A DNA stretch of 64,000 bases from UBA7359 sp041689615 (lineage in GTDB: Bacteria > Pseudomonadota > Gammaproteobacteria > Eutrophobiales > Eutrophobiaceae), in NCBI GenBank assembly GCA_041689615.1, contig JBDNFW010000011.1:24090-88089 (forward strand), written 5' to 3'. Each line of letters begins with the position of its first letter. Within the stretch, counting starts at the first letter, position 1. Below the pieces are notes generated by a model. It did not search any database. It saw only the letters and a program-made list of their open reading frames with translations, and was not told the DNA's origin. Both the position numbers and the translations under genes were made by a program. Of this stretch, positions 17,318-26,383 are shown in pieces.

Positions 17318-18871
17318 ATGATGTCTAATCAAAATATTGACTTAAATAAATTGGTTGTGCTCGACCTGGCCAATAATCATCAAGGGAGTATTGAACATGG
17401 CACTAATATTATTAAGGCTATGGGACAAGTTGTTAAAAAACATGGCGTAAGGGCAGCAATAAAATTTCAATTTAGACAACTTGATACTTTTGTTCATCCC
17501 GCTCACCAAAAAGATAGTGACAATAAGCATGTGCCCCGATTTTTATCTACAAGATTGGAGCCATCTGATTATGACAAGTTACATGAGGAAGTTAAATCGG
17601 CTGGTTTAGTGTCTATGTCAACACCATTTGACGAAGAGTCTGTTGATGTAATTATTGAAATGGGTATTGATATTATTAAAATTGCAAGTTGCTCTTCCAC
17701 GGATTGGCCATTACTAGAAAGAGTTGCTGATAGCGGCAAACCAGTTGTCTGCTCAACCGGAGGTTTAGAATTAGAAAAAATTGATGATTTGTATAGTTTT
17801 TTTCAGCACCGTGGAGTTGATTTTGCATTTATGCACTGTGTTTCTATATATCCTACTCCTTTTGAACAACTTGAGCTTAATCAATTAGATTTATATAAAC
17901 GCAGATACCCGGATATTCCTATCGGTTGGTCAACACATGAGGATCCTAATGCTACAGGGCCGGTGCAAATTGCTGTAGCGAAGGGAGCTACATTATTTGA
18001 ACGTCATGTGGGAATTGATACTGAAACAGTTTCATTAAATGCATATTCTTCTACGCCTGAACAAGTTGATAACTGGCTTAAAGCATTAAATGAAGCACGT
18101 GACATGTGTGGAGCAACTTCAGGAAGACACAAAATATCTGAAAACGAAAAACTAGCATTGTCACAGTTGCAAAGAGGTGTTTATGCTAAAGAACAATTAG
18201 TAAAAGGGATGGAGATAACGAAAGATCTAATTTATTTCGCTATGCCTATTCAAGACAATCAATTAGCTAGTGGTTTATTTAGTAACGGCATAATCATTGA
18301 AAAAGATATAGAACCTGATAAAGCGTTATTATTAGAGGATATTATTTTACCTCCTGAACCACCAGAAGCAGTAATAAAACATGCCATACATGAAGTTAAA
18401 GCGATGATTCATGTAGCTGGAGTTCATTTAAATACTGATTTTCGTATCGAATACTCACATCATTATGGTGTGGAAAACTTCAGGGAAACAGGAGCAGTTT
18501 TGATTGATATTGTAAATCGTGAATACTGTAAGAAAATTATAGTGCAATTGCCAAATCAAAAACATCCGTCTCACTATCACAAAAGAAAAGAAGAGACATT
18601 TCAAGTCTTGAGCGGTGTGCTTAATGTTTTTGTTGAAGGAAGACAACGTGTTTTATATCCTGGTGACACATGCCTTGTTCAGGCAGGAATGTGGCATAAT
18701 TTCTGGACTGATACGGGTTGTGTTTTTGAAGAGATTTCAACAAGACATTATGATAATGACTCTTATTACAAGGATAAAAAAATAAATTCGATGCAACGTT
18801 CTGAACGCAAAACGGTAGTGAATCACTGGGGGCGTTATGAATTGCCAGATAAAATGAAGCCAGCTAATTAG
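17318..18871 (+). CDS. NeuB-family synthase with SAF domain and C-terminal cupin
   Basis: 517 residues, against about 340-350 for ordinary NeuB. The TIM barrel (about 8-270) keeps IKFQFRQLD at 48-56, FMHCVSIYPTP at 171-181, GWSTHEDP at 203-210 and LFERHVGID at 226-234. A SAF (antifreeze-like) domain follows at about 284-345. A cupin with HYHKRKEETF (419-428), PGD (448-450) and His460 forms the C-terminus, a likely metal site. NeuB enzymes condense phosphoenolpyruvate with a six-carbon amino sugar to give nonulosonic acids. The cupin may add isomerase or sensor function, which is unknown. The start is preceded by a second possible ATG one codon on. Confidence 0.87.
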   Translation: MMSNQNIDLNKLVVLDLANNHQGSIEHGTNIIKAMGQVVKKHGVRAAIKFQFRQLDTFVHPAHQKDSDNKHVPRFLSTRLEPSDYDKLHEEVKSAGLVSMSTPFDEESVDVIIEMGIDIIKIASCSSTDWPLLERVADSGKPVVCSTGGLELEKIDDLYSFFQHRGVDFAFMHCVSIYPTPFEQLELNQLDLYKRRYPDIPIGWSTHEDPNATGPVQIAVAKGATLFERHVGIDTETVSLNAYSSTPEQVDNWLKALNEARDMCGATSGRHKISENEKLALSQLQRGVYAKEQLVKGMEITKDLIYFAMPIQDNQLASGLFSNGIIIEKDIEPDKALLLEDIILPPEPPEAVIKHAIHEVKAMIHVAGVHLNTDFRIEYSHHYGVENFRETGAVLIDIVNREYCKKIIVQLPNQKHPSHYHKRKEETFQVLSGVLNVFVEGRQRVLYPGDTCLVQAGMWHNFWTDTGCVFEEISTRHYDNDSYYKDKKINSMQRSERKTVVNHWGRYELPDKMKPAN

Positions 18872-18970
18872 TGGTTATCTTTGTTGCTATATAAAACAAT
18901 TGATTTGTCATATTTCGAATCTTCTTAAATAGAAATATTTAAAACTGAATAAATAACTCTTAATTTTTCA

Positions 18971-19687
18971 ATGTACAAAGGAAAAAATATCTTAGCCGTA
19001 GTTCCTGCAAGAGGTGGTTCAAAAGGAATCCCGTTAAAGAATTTGAGAAAGATAAATAACAAGCCCTTAGTTGGGCTAGTAGGAGAAATAGTTAGAGATG
19101 TCGCAATTATTGATCGCGCTGTAGTATCGACAGATAATGAAAAAATTGCAGATATCGCAAAAGAATATGGCTTAACTGTTCCGTTTTTAAGGCCTGAAAA
19201 TATATCAGGTGATCTTATAAGTGACATCCAAGTTCTAACACATGCAGTATTAGAAACTGAAAAATATGATGATAAAAAGTATGATGTTATTGTTATGCTT
19301 CAACCAACATCCCCTTTAAGAAAACCAGAGCATGTGAGCAAAACAATTGAAAAATTAATTGAAGAGTCATTAGATGCAGTGTGGACAATATCTGAAAGTG
19401 ACTCAAAATCGCATCCACTTAAACAATTAACATATAAAGACAATGTTCTTGATTATTATGATGAAAGAGGAAAAGGTATAATTGCCCGCCAGCAACTAAA
19501 TCCTGTTTACCATAGAAATGGTGCTGCATACGCATTCACGAGAGATTTATTGTTGATAAACAAAGAGATTATGGGTGAGAAAACAGGAGCAGTGTTAATT
19601 GACGAAGTCATGATTAGTATTGATACTGAATACGATATTGAGTTAGTTAATTTTATTATATCTAAAAAGAGATTGAATGAGGTTTAA
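18971..19687 (+). CDS. Acylneuraminate cytidylyltransferase family protein (second copy)
   Basis: 238 residues. The signature VVPARGGSKGIPLKNLRKI lies at 10-28, and VMLQPTSPLRKP and SIDTEYDIE supply the other conserved blocks. The enzyme forms a CMP-activated 9-carbon (or Kdo-like 8-carbon) sugar. It is encoded just after the NeuB-SAF-cupin synthase and the Gfo/Idh/MocA enzyme, so it most likely activates that synthase's product. It differs throughout from the copies at 2,586 and 25,141 and is not a recent duplication of either. Confidence 0.87.
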   Translation: MYKGKNILAVVPARGGSKGIPLKNLRKINNKPLVGLVGEIVRDVAIIDRAVVSTDNEKIADIAKEYGLTVPFLRPENISGDLISDIQVLTHAVLETEKYDDKKYDVIVMLQPTSPLRKPEHVSKTIEKLIEESLDAVWTISESDSKSHPLKQLTYKDNVLDYYDERGKGIIARQQLNPVYHRNGAAYAFTRDLLLINKEIMGEKTGAVLIDEVMISIDTEYDIELVNFIISKKRLNEV

Positions 19688-19714
19688 CATTATAATTATT
19701 TCTGTACTAACTAT

Positions 19715-21427
19715 ATGATTGTCTCATATAAAGCCATATCAGAATTCAAGAAGTCACTGAAGTATTTTTTGAGGCATTATAAGCGTAGAACATATGCTAC
19801 CTTTGTTGCTTCATTTATATTTTCAGGATTTGAACTAATAAGCGCAGCAATGATTTTGCCTTTAATATCATTGGGGGTTGGGTCGGATATAAACAACCCT
19901 TTACTGACGCATTTAAAAAACTTATTTGAAAATATAGGTATTGAATTTAATTTTAATGTTGTCTTTTCTGTTTTTATTAGTGCATATGCAATTAAAATTA
20001 TTTTAGAATTAATAATAGGTATTTTTATAGATTATTCGACTGTTTTAATTGCACGTGATTTTAGAGGAAAAATTATAAGTGGATTAAAGTCAGTGTCATG
20101 GGGCTATCTTACACAGAAACCTCATGGCCTATTTGTTAATTTAATGACGCAAGAAATAGATCGAGCAACTGGTATTTTCAATATGTTGCAAACAGTAGTT
20201 GTTTCTGCCTTCACGTTGTTAATATATATTTCTCTTGGTATGACTGTTTCAAGTGAGTTGCTTATAGCTGCCGGGCTAATGGGTCTTTTTGCTATTCTTT
20301 TATCAGGCCCCATGTTTAAAATGGCAAGGCAATCTGGTTCGGATCAAATTGATAGTATGCGTAATATATCTGCCGATCTCATCCAAGGCATTAGAGCATT
20401 AAAAGTTTTTAAAGCAATGGCTCGTGAGCGCGAACTGTTAGCCACACTTACAAGCTCGAATGATGCCTTTGTAAATGCTTGTCAACTAAAAGTGAGAGCT
20501 CAAAGGTATTTAGCAGCATCACAACAATTTATCTTAATAGTTGCTGCGATTTTAGGGCTTTATGTAGCTAGAGATATTCTTAATATAAGTTTAGTTGAAA
20601 TAGGTTTTATGGGCGTGATTTTAATAAAGCTAAATACCTTTATGACAAATTTATTAAAAAAGTTTCAAGCTATATCAAGTTCAAAATATGCGCTTGATAA
20701 AATTGATGATTTTCATTCAGAGATAGTTGCGCATAAAGAGCACGTTAAAGGTAAAGCTGAACCAAATTTCCCATCAGAAATAAAGTTTCACGATGTTGTT
20801 TTTTATTATGACGAAAGACCAATACTGAAAAAAATATCATTCATAATTCCACCTAAAGGGTTGACTACATTTATAGGCTCTAGTGGATCTGGAAAAACAA
20901 CAATAATTGATTTGATTTGTGGGTTTTACAAACCTAATGAAGGAAATATATATGTTGGTGAGGATGATATTAATTCCTTAAATATAAGGAAATGGAGGCA
21001 AAGCATTGGTTATGTTACTCAAGATTCCTATCTATTGCACCAAAGTATTGCCAAAAATGTAGCTGCTTTTGATAATGATATTTCTGAAGGTGATATCGAA
21101 GACGCGCTTAAATTATCAGGTATCTGGAAAACCATCGTAAAGTTAGTCCATGGGGTGGAAACGAATGCAGGTGAAAGTGGTGCAAAACTCTCAGGTGGTG
21201 AAAGACAACGTATAGCCATAGCAAGGGCATTAGCAAAAAGACCAAAGTTATTGATTCTTGATGAACCGACATCAGCTTTAGATACCAATAGTGAAAAAGA
21301 AATTCTTAATACTATTGTGAATATAAGTAAGAAATTGCCGGTTATAGTGATATCACATCAAAAGATATTTGAAGATGCTGCAGACACCTTATTTAAATTG
21401 GAAGATGGGCAAGTTTGCCACATTTAG
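19715..21427 (+). CDS. ABC transporter, fused membrane and ATPase domains (MsbA/PglK-like)
   Basis: 570 residues. The first ~335 carry several hydrophobic helices forming a type IV (MsbA-like) membrane domain. The ATPase domain has Walker A GSSGSGKTT at 388-396, the signature LSGGERQ at 492-498 and Walker B LLILDEP at 512-518, so all nucleotide-binding motifs are intact. Half-transporters of this sort flip lipid-linked sugars or lipid A precursors, as PglK does. The locus also has a Wzx flippase (51,763), so this one may handle a different product or a lipid-linked modification intermediate. Confidence 0.9.
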   Translation: MIVSYKAISEFKKSLKYFLRHYKRRTYATFVASFIFSGFELISAAMILPLISLGVGSDINNPLLTHLKNLFENIGIEFNFNVVFSVFISAYAIKIILELIIGIFIDYSTVLIARDFRGKIISGLKSVSWGYLTQKPHGLFVNLMTQEIDRATGIFNMLQTVVVSAFTLLIYISLGMTVSSELLIAAGLMGLFAILLSGPMFKMARQSGSDQIDSMRNISADLIQGIRALKVFKAMARERELLATLTSSNDAFVNACQLKVRAQRYLAASQQFILIVAAILGLYVARDILNISLVEIGFMGVILIKLNTFMTNLLKKFQAISSSKYALDKIDDFHSEIVAHKEHVKGKAEPNFPSEIKFHDVVFYYDERPILKKISFIIPPKGLTTFIGSSGSGKTTIIDLICGFYKPNEGNIYVGEDDINSLNIRKWRQSIGYVTQDSYLLHQSIAKNVAAFDNDISEGDIEDALKLSGIWKTIVKLVHGVETNAGESGAKLSGGERQRIAIARALAKRPKLLILDEPTSALDTNSEKEILNTIVNISKKLPVIVISHQKIFEDAADTLFKLEDGQVCHI

Positions 21428-21437
21428 TATGTAAGAT

Positions 21438-22694
21438 ATGAAAATCAAGTTAAACCTAGAGTATTTAAAAACACATTATTATGCTGTAAAAGTAACAGAT
21501 GATGACATGGTCGTCATGAGTGAGGAGTGTCCTTTGTGCAATTCGCCGACATGTTCTTTAAGTGTTATTAAAAATAGATCAGGAGATGACTTGTTAATAA
21601 AAAGTATTTGTCCTTCCTGTACGTATATTTATTTTTCAAAATATCCAAGTAATAAATGGATAGCTAATTTTTACTCAAATGTCTGGGATGCAGCAAGACT
21701 TAAAGCTAAAAAACAAAATATTGATTCAGCATACAAGGAAAGTTTTAGTTTGTTTGAAAAATATATAAACGATAAAACATTAACTATATTTGATTTGGGG
21801 AGTGGTTATGGTGAGTTTTTATTGGGGTGCCGAAAGAGAGGTTTTGAAAATCTATTCGGTATTGAGAATTCGATAAAAAGGATGAAATATTGCAATGATG
21901 AATTAGATTTGAATATATCGCATTGTACAGCTGAAGAAATTGACGGAAACAAAGGGGTGTTATCTGATGGCCCATATGATGTGATTCATTCTAATGCAGT
22001 TTTTGAGCATTTATATGATATTAATAAGTCGATGCAAAATGTAAAAAAAATATTAAAAAATGATGGATTGTTAATCTTGATAGTACCAAATGCAATAAAT
22101 GAACATTTTTTATATATTGCACAAGCATTGCCACATATTAGAAATTTTACCGAGTTTAGTATGCAAATATTATTGCAAAAACACGGGTTTGATGTGATGG
22201 AAATGTCTGTTGATGAAGGAAATATAAAGGTCATAGCAAAAAACAATGTGAATATAAATTTTGATTTGCCAAAATTAAAAGAATCAGAATGGAAAGTAAT
22301 GCAAGAAAAATTTCAACAAAAAATATTGTCGGATTTTGATTTCAGCGGTAATGATAAAACAAAGTTTAGGTTTTGGTCGTTTGGCGATTCAAGCAAACTA
22401 GAAACAAAATATACTTTAACTTGGGGGGAGTTATTGTCCTGGAAATTGAAAAAATATTTTGTTGGTATAAACAGAAAAGAATATCCCATAGGAGGCATTG
22501 ATCTTGACTATATGTCAGCTTTAAATCTTAAAAATGTTGGCATGAAAATATCTAGAGTATTACAAAATTATAATAAAATTGAAATAAGTGGTTGTTTTGA
22601 AATTTCCATTGATCAAGATGATTTGGTGTTGAGGAAGAAACCATTGTTAGAATTAACATACCCTTCTGAGGAAGGCGTTGTATTAGTTAAATAA
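21438..22694 (+). CDS. Class I SAM methyltransferase with N-terminal four-Cys zinc site
   Basis: 418 residues. Cys31, Cys34, Cys58 and Cys61 make a zinc-ribbon-like site at the N-terminus. The SAM motif FDLGSGYGEF follows at 118-127, and DGPYDVIHSNAVFEHLYD holds the motif-II region. The arrangement recalls sugar C-methyltransferases with a zinc-binding N-terminal domain, though an O-methyltransferase cannot be excluded. It follows the ABC transporter by 10 bp and starts a run of tailoring genes. The acceptor is not known. Confidence 0.8.
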   Translation: MKIKLNLEYLKTHYYAVKVTDDDMVVMSEECPLCNSPTCSLSVIKNRSGDDLLIKSICPSCTYIYFSKYPSNKWIANFYSNVWDAARLKAKKQNIDSAYKESFSLFEKYINDKTLTIFDLGSGYGEFLLGCRKRGFENLFGIENSIKRMKYCNDELDLNISHCTAEEIDGNKGVLSDGPYDVIHSNAVFEHLYDINKSMQNVKKILKNDGLLILIVPNAINEHFLYIAQALPHIRNFTEFSMQILLQKHGFDVMEMSVDEGNIKVIAKNNVNINFDLPKLKESEWKVMQEKFQQKILSDFDFSGNDKTKFRFWSFGDSSKLETKYTLTWGELLSWKLKKYFVGINRKEYPIGGIDLDYMSALNLKNVGMKISRVLQNYNKIEISGCFEISIDQDDLVLRKKPLLELTYPSEEGVVLVK

Positions 22695-22710
22695 CTATTA
22701 AATTAAATTA

Positions 22711-23472
22711 ATGGCTAAAAACATTAACAAAAAGCTTGAAATATCATATCGGTTCCCAAGACATCCGTATTTACATTTAAAAATTAAGATGTCAGGACTA
22801 TGCAATATTTGGCGTAAATACATGAGGAAATTATTTGGTGCGCCAACTTTTCCGAATGAAATAATAGTTGCTGCTACTGATCCATGTTTTGATTTAGAAA
22901 AAGATGAGTTTCTCTCAAATCAATGGGCATATTGCGGCTCCTTTTGGACTAAACATTTCCATGAAAAATTAGTCAGTCAATGCCCACCAAAACGATTCTT
23001 TGACCCAATTAAGTATATAACTAAATCATATGATATCGGGTTCAGGTGGTCTTATAAAGATAAAACATATCCAGAGTATTTATCAGACTTTCCCGCATAT
23101 AAACTTTCTTATGATTATTTAAGTTCTAAAGAATTTTGTAATAAATTAACGAGCTTAGTAGGTGATGATGTTGAGCGTGTATGTTATAAAATATTAATGA
23201 CAAGAGCATACGGTGGATCAAGCATAATCCCACATATTGATAGTCATAATGAAATTGGCAATATCAATTTAGTTATATTTATTGATGGGAATGATGGCGG
23301 GTTGGGCATATGGCAAGACAATGAGTTTAAAAAGAAAATATTTATTCCCAAAAAATTAACTAATACTTGTATGCTATATGATATGTGTGAAGAATTTTAT
23401 CATGGCTTTGAGCCAATGAAGAAGGGTAAATACAGACGTACAATTAATGCAACATATAAAAAGGCTACTTGA
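22711..23472 (+). CDS. 2-oxoglutarate/Fe(II)-dependent dioxygenase-like protein
   Basis: 253 residues. The metal-binding triad of this superfamily can be placed as His175-x-Asp177 (IIPHIDSHNE) and His231 (FYHGFEP). An Arg (YRRT, 242/243) about a dozen residues later would bind 2-oxoglutarate. The N-terminal 100 residues match no motif I recognise. Prolyl-hydroxylase-like or small-molecule hydroxylases have this architecture. Inside a tailoring cluster with methyltransferases, hydroxylation of a sugar, an N-acyl chain or an attached amino acid is plausible. The exact family is not assigned. Confidence 0.68.
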   Translation: MAKNINKKLEISYRFPRHPYLHLKIKMSGLCNIWRKYMRKLFGAPTFPNEIIVAATDPCFDLEKDEFLSNQWAYCGSFWTKHFHEKLVSQCPPKRFFDPIKYITKSYDIGFRWSYKDKTYPEYLSDFPAYKLSYDYLSSKEFCNKLTSLVGDDVERVCYKILMTRAYGGSSIIPHIDSHNEIGNINLVIFIDGNDGGLGIWQDNEFKKKIFIPKKLTNTCMLYDMCEEFYHGFEPMKKGKYRRTINATYKKAT

Positions 23473-24206
23473 ATAGTATGATGAAAATAATGAAAGATAA
23501 AATATTTTCACTCTTTGAGAAAATTGTTAGGAACTTTGTGCCTGAGTTGAAAGTAGATAAAAAATCATTGCAATATATTCTATGGAAACGCGCGGTTGAA
23601 TCATCTGCAGATTATATTGAAAATAATATGACTTATGCACAACCCTTCCATACTAGGGAAGGTCTGTTCAAGTATGTAATAGAACGAGCCCCTGATAATG
23701 GTCTTATGTTAGAGTTTGGTGTTAATAATGGCCATTCAATTAATTTTATTGCAAAAATAATTAATAAAACTATTTATGGGTTTGATAGCTTCGAAGGTCT
23801 GCCAGATGATGGGATTATTCCTTTAAAGAAAGATGGAGGTGCTAAGTGGTTTTATGGGAAAATGAATAGACATGGAGTGTTGCCTGATGTTGAAAATAAT
23901 GTTCATTTAATCCAAGGCTGGTTTGAGGATACATTGCCTGAGTTTATTAACGCTAAGAATGAAGATATTTCATTTGTACATATTGACTGCGATATATATT
24001 CTTCAACAAAAACCATATTAAATAATCTTGCATCTAATTTTATCAATGGCACTGTAATTACTTTTGACGAATATTTAAATTATGATGGTTGGAAAAGTAA
24101 CGAATACCTTGCTTTAAAGGAAATATGTGATGAAAAAGGAATCAATTATAAATATATTGCATATAATTATATGGGGGGTGTTGCCATTCAAGTTGTTGAA
24201 AAATAA
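23469..24206 (+). CDS. TylF/MycF-type SAM methyltransferase
   Basis: 245 residues from TTG 23469 overlapping the preceding TGA. ATG 23478 three codons later is an alternative start. The SAM motif MLEFGVNNGHSI is at 80-91, with YGFDSFEGLPDD and FVHIDCDIYSST downstream. Those Asp-rich segments are typical of the TylF/MycF group, metal-dependent O-methyltransferases acting on deoxysugars of macrolides and also found in glycan loci. Its neighbour at 24,300 appears to be a related enzyme, so the two may methylate different hydroxyls of one residue. Confidence 0.82.
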   Translation: MNSMMKIMKDKIFSLFEKIVRNFVPELKVDKKSLQYILWKRAVESSADYIENNMTYAQPFHTREGLFKYVIERAPDNGLMLEFGVNNGHSINFIAKIINKTIYGFDSFEGLPDDGIIPLKKDGGAKWFYGKMNRHGVLPDVENNVHLIQGWFEDTLPEFINAKNEDISFVHIDCDIYSSTKTILNNLASNFINGTVITFDEYLNYDGWKSNEYLALKEICDEKGINYKYIAYNYMGGVAIQVVEK

Positions 24207-24299
24207 TTAAATTAATAAATTTTTTAAAAATAAGGAGTAATATCTTCAAATGTTAGTCCTAGCAATTCATCTTAAACCATATATTTCAAGTTGAATATT

Positions 24300-25118
24300 A
24301 TGAGTATAAATTCATTAGTCTGGAATCGTTTCCCTTTTTCATTACTTAAGGTATTAGCTTTATTTACGGCAAAATTCAGGACTAAAGAAAAATTAGGTCT
24401 TATTAGAAGACCTTGGTATGCATACGGTCTTCTTTCTGCTGCTGATCATGCTAGCCGTCTTGGTCTTAAAGAAATTTGGGCTATAGAATTCGGCGTTGCC
24501 TCAGGTAATGGGCTCCGTAATTTATGTGAATTGTCTGTGCTGATTTCTAAAGAAACAGGGATAAAAATCCGTGTTGCTGGCTTTGATACTGGAAGTGGAA
24601 TGCCAGTTCCAACTGACTATAGGGACCATCCAGAGAAATACCATGAAGGTGATTTTCCGATGATAGACTATAATAATCTCAAGATAGATTTAAAAGACCA
24701 AGCGGAATTAATCATAGGGAATATTAGTGATACTGTTGATGGTTTTCGTGACAAATTAACTGTTGATTGTCCTGTTGGCTTTGTCGCTATTGATGTAGAC
24801 ACATATAGCTCTACTAAACTAGCTTTTCATTTGTTTAATAACCAGCCTGAATTTTATTTGCCAATGATATATTGTTATTTTGATGACTGCGCTAATCGCT
24901 CTCATTTTAATAAATTTTGTGGCGAACTATTTGCAATTGATGAATTCAATAGTGAGCATGAATTACGAAAGTTGGATGTAGATCGTGGTGTGTGGAATTC
25001 ACATAGACAAATTGGGCCTCAATTATGGTATGAACGAGTTTATATATTGCATGTGTTCGAACATACCAAAAAAAGAGTGCTTAAAAAGCGCAGTGCAAAA
25101 ATAATTAAAGAAAAATAG
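24300..25118 (+). CDS. TylF-like SAM methyltransferase (divergent)
   Basis: 272 residues from ATG 24300. A TTG at 24291 is in frame and would add three residues. The motif AIEFGVASGNG (61-71) resembles the SAM loop of the preceding enzyme, and GFDTGSGMP and VGFVAIDVDTYSST correspond to its FDSFEGLP and HIDCDIYSST blocks. DDCANRS late in the protein may help bind metal. Sequence elsewhere differs strongly, so the assignment is by motif order only. The 84-bp gap before it holds an AAGGAG Shine-Dalgarno 14 bases ahead of a stray ATG at 24250. Confidence 0.72.
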   Translation: MSINSLVWNRFPFSLLKVLALFTAKFRTKEKLGLIRRPWYAYGLLSAADHASRLGLKEIWAIEFGVASGNGLRNLCELSVLISKETGIKIRVAGFDTGSGMPVPTDYRDHPEKYHEGDFPMIDYNNLKIDLKDQAELIIGNISDTVDGFRDKLTVDCPVGFVAIDVDTYSSTKLAFHLFNNQPEFYLPMIYCYFDDCANRSHFNKFCGELFAIDEFNSEHELRKLDVDRGVWNSHRQIGPQLWYERVYILHVFEHTKKRVLKKRSAKIIKEK

Positions 25119-25140
25119 TCATGCTATATCAGAGTTTTTT

Positions 25141-26349
25141 ATGAGTATTAATAAGCCTTTTTCATGTATTGCTGTTATTCCAGCTAGAGGAAATTCCAAA
25201 AGAATTTTAAATAAAAATTTAATACCCATAAATGGGAAGCCTTTGGTTTTGTACACTATAGAACATGCATTACGTTCAAAAATGATCAATGAAGTTTATG
25301 TCTCTACTGATGATAATGAAATTAGAGAAGTTTGTATTAATTATGGTGCAAAAGTTATTGAAAGGCCTGTTGAATTAGCAAATGATTACGCCTCAAGTGA
25401 AAGTGCCTTGTTGCATGTTTTAAATGAAAGAGATATTCAAGGTTTAGATGAACCAGATTATATTGTATTTTTACAGTGCACTTCCCCAATAAGGAAAGAT
25501 GACGATATTGATAATGCTATTCAAAAGATGATTGACTCAAAAGCGGACTCATTACTTTCTGTTTGTGAAAACAAAAGATTTTTATGGAAACGTGAAAAAG
25601 AAAACGCTGTTTCAATTAACTATGATTATATGAACCGTCAACGAGAACAAGATATGGGAGCTCAGTTTCAGGAAAATGGCTCGATTTATATAATGAAGAG
25701 TGAGCTTTTACGTGAAAGCAGTAATCGGTTAGGAAAAAAAATAGAATTCTACGAAATGAATTATTGGAGTTCATTTCAAATAGATGAACCTGAAGATGTA
25801 GAGTTAATAGAATGGTTGTTAGCAAAAAAACAACATTCAAAAAAAATATTATTGTCCCCAAAGAACATCGAGTTAATTGTTTTCGATTTTGATGGGGTGA
25901 TGACGGATAATACTGCTTATATCGATGATAAAGGAAAGGAGTCTGTGAAAGTTAATAGAGGGGATGGAATGGGGATCTCTCTCTTGAATGAAGCAAATTA
26001 TAAAATGCTTGTATTGTCGACAGAAAAAAATGAAGTAGTAAAAAAACGATGTGAAAAACTTAATATAGGCTTCGTGCAGGGTGTTGATGACAAGTTAAAT
26101 TACCTAAAAACATTATTAGTTGAAAAAAGCATCAATCGTGAAAATGTAATCTATGTTGGTAATGATGTGAATGACCTAAGTTGTATGGAGTATGTTGGTT
26201 ATCCAATTGCTGTATTAAATTCGCATGCTAAAATAATAGAAGTTAGTCGTTACATATTAAGCTTGTCTGGTGGTGATGGAGCAGTACGAGAATTAGCTGA
26301 TTGGTTATTGTGTCCAGAACAGAAAACAAATATTAGTATCAATAATTAA
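25141..26349 (+). CDS. Bifunctional CMP-sugar synthetase-HAD phosphatase (NeuA-KdsC-like fusion)
   Basis: 402 residues. Residues 1-230 form a cytidylyltransferase with AVIPARGNSKRILNKNL at 11-27 and FLQCTSPIRK at 110-119. Residues 243-395 form a KdsC-like HAD phosphatase with DFDGVMTD at 249-256 and VGNDVNDLSCM. The fusion resembles animal CMP-sialate synthetases and some bacterial enzymes. An active phosphatase half would suit a pathway in which the condensing enzyme produces a 9-phosphate (Neu5Ac-9-P or KDN-9-P). The synthase gene follows after 34 bp. Activity of the phosphatase half is inferred from its motifs. Confidence 0.88.
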   Translation: MSINKPFSCIAVIPARGNSKRILNKNLIPINGKPLVLYTIEHALRSKMINEVYVSTDDNEIREVCINYGAKVIERPVELANDYASSESALLHVLNERDIQGLDEPDYIVFLQCTSPIRKDDDIDNAIQKMIDSKADSLLSVCENKRFLWKREKENAVSINYDYMNRQREQDMGAQFQENGSIYIMKSELLRESSNRLGKKIEFYEMNYWSSFQIDEPEDVELIEWLLAKKQHSKKILLSPKNIELIVFDFDGVMTDNTAYIDDKGKESVKVNRGDGMGISLLNEANYKMLVLSTEKNEVVKKRCEKLNIGFVQGVDDKLNYLKTLLVEKSINRENVIYVGNDVNDLSCMEYVGYPIAVLNSHAKIIEVSRYILSLSGGDGAVRELADWLLCPEQKTNISINN

Positions 26350-26383
26350 ATTAAGAAATTTATGAACATTAAGGTGGTCAAAT

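Noticed and set aside
24250..24294. 14-codon frame after an AAGGAG sequence
   Set aside because: Spacing is too long, it has no known motif, and the next gene's own start is nearby.
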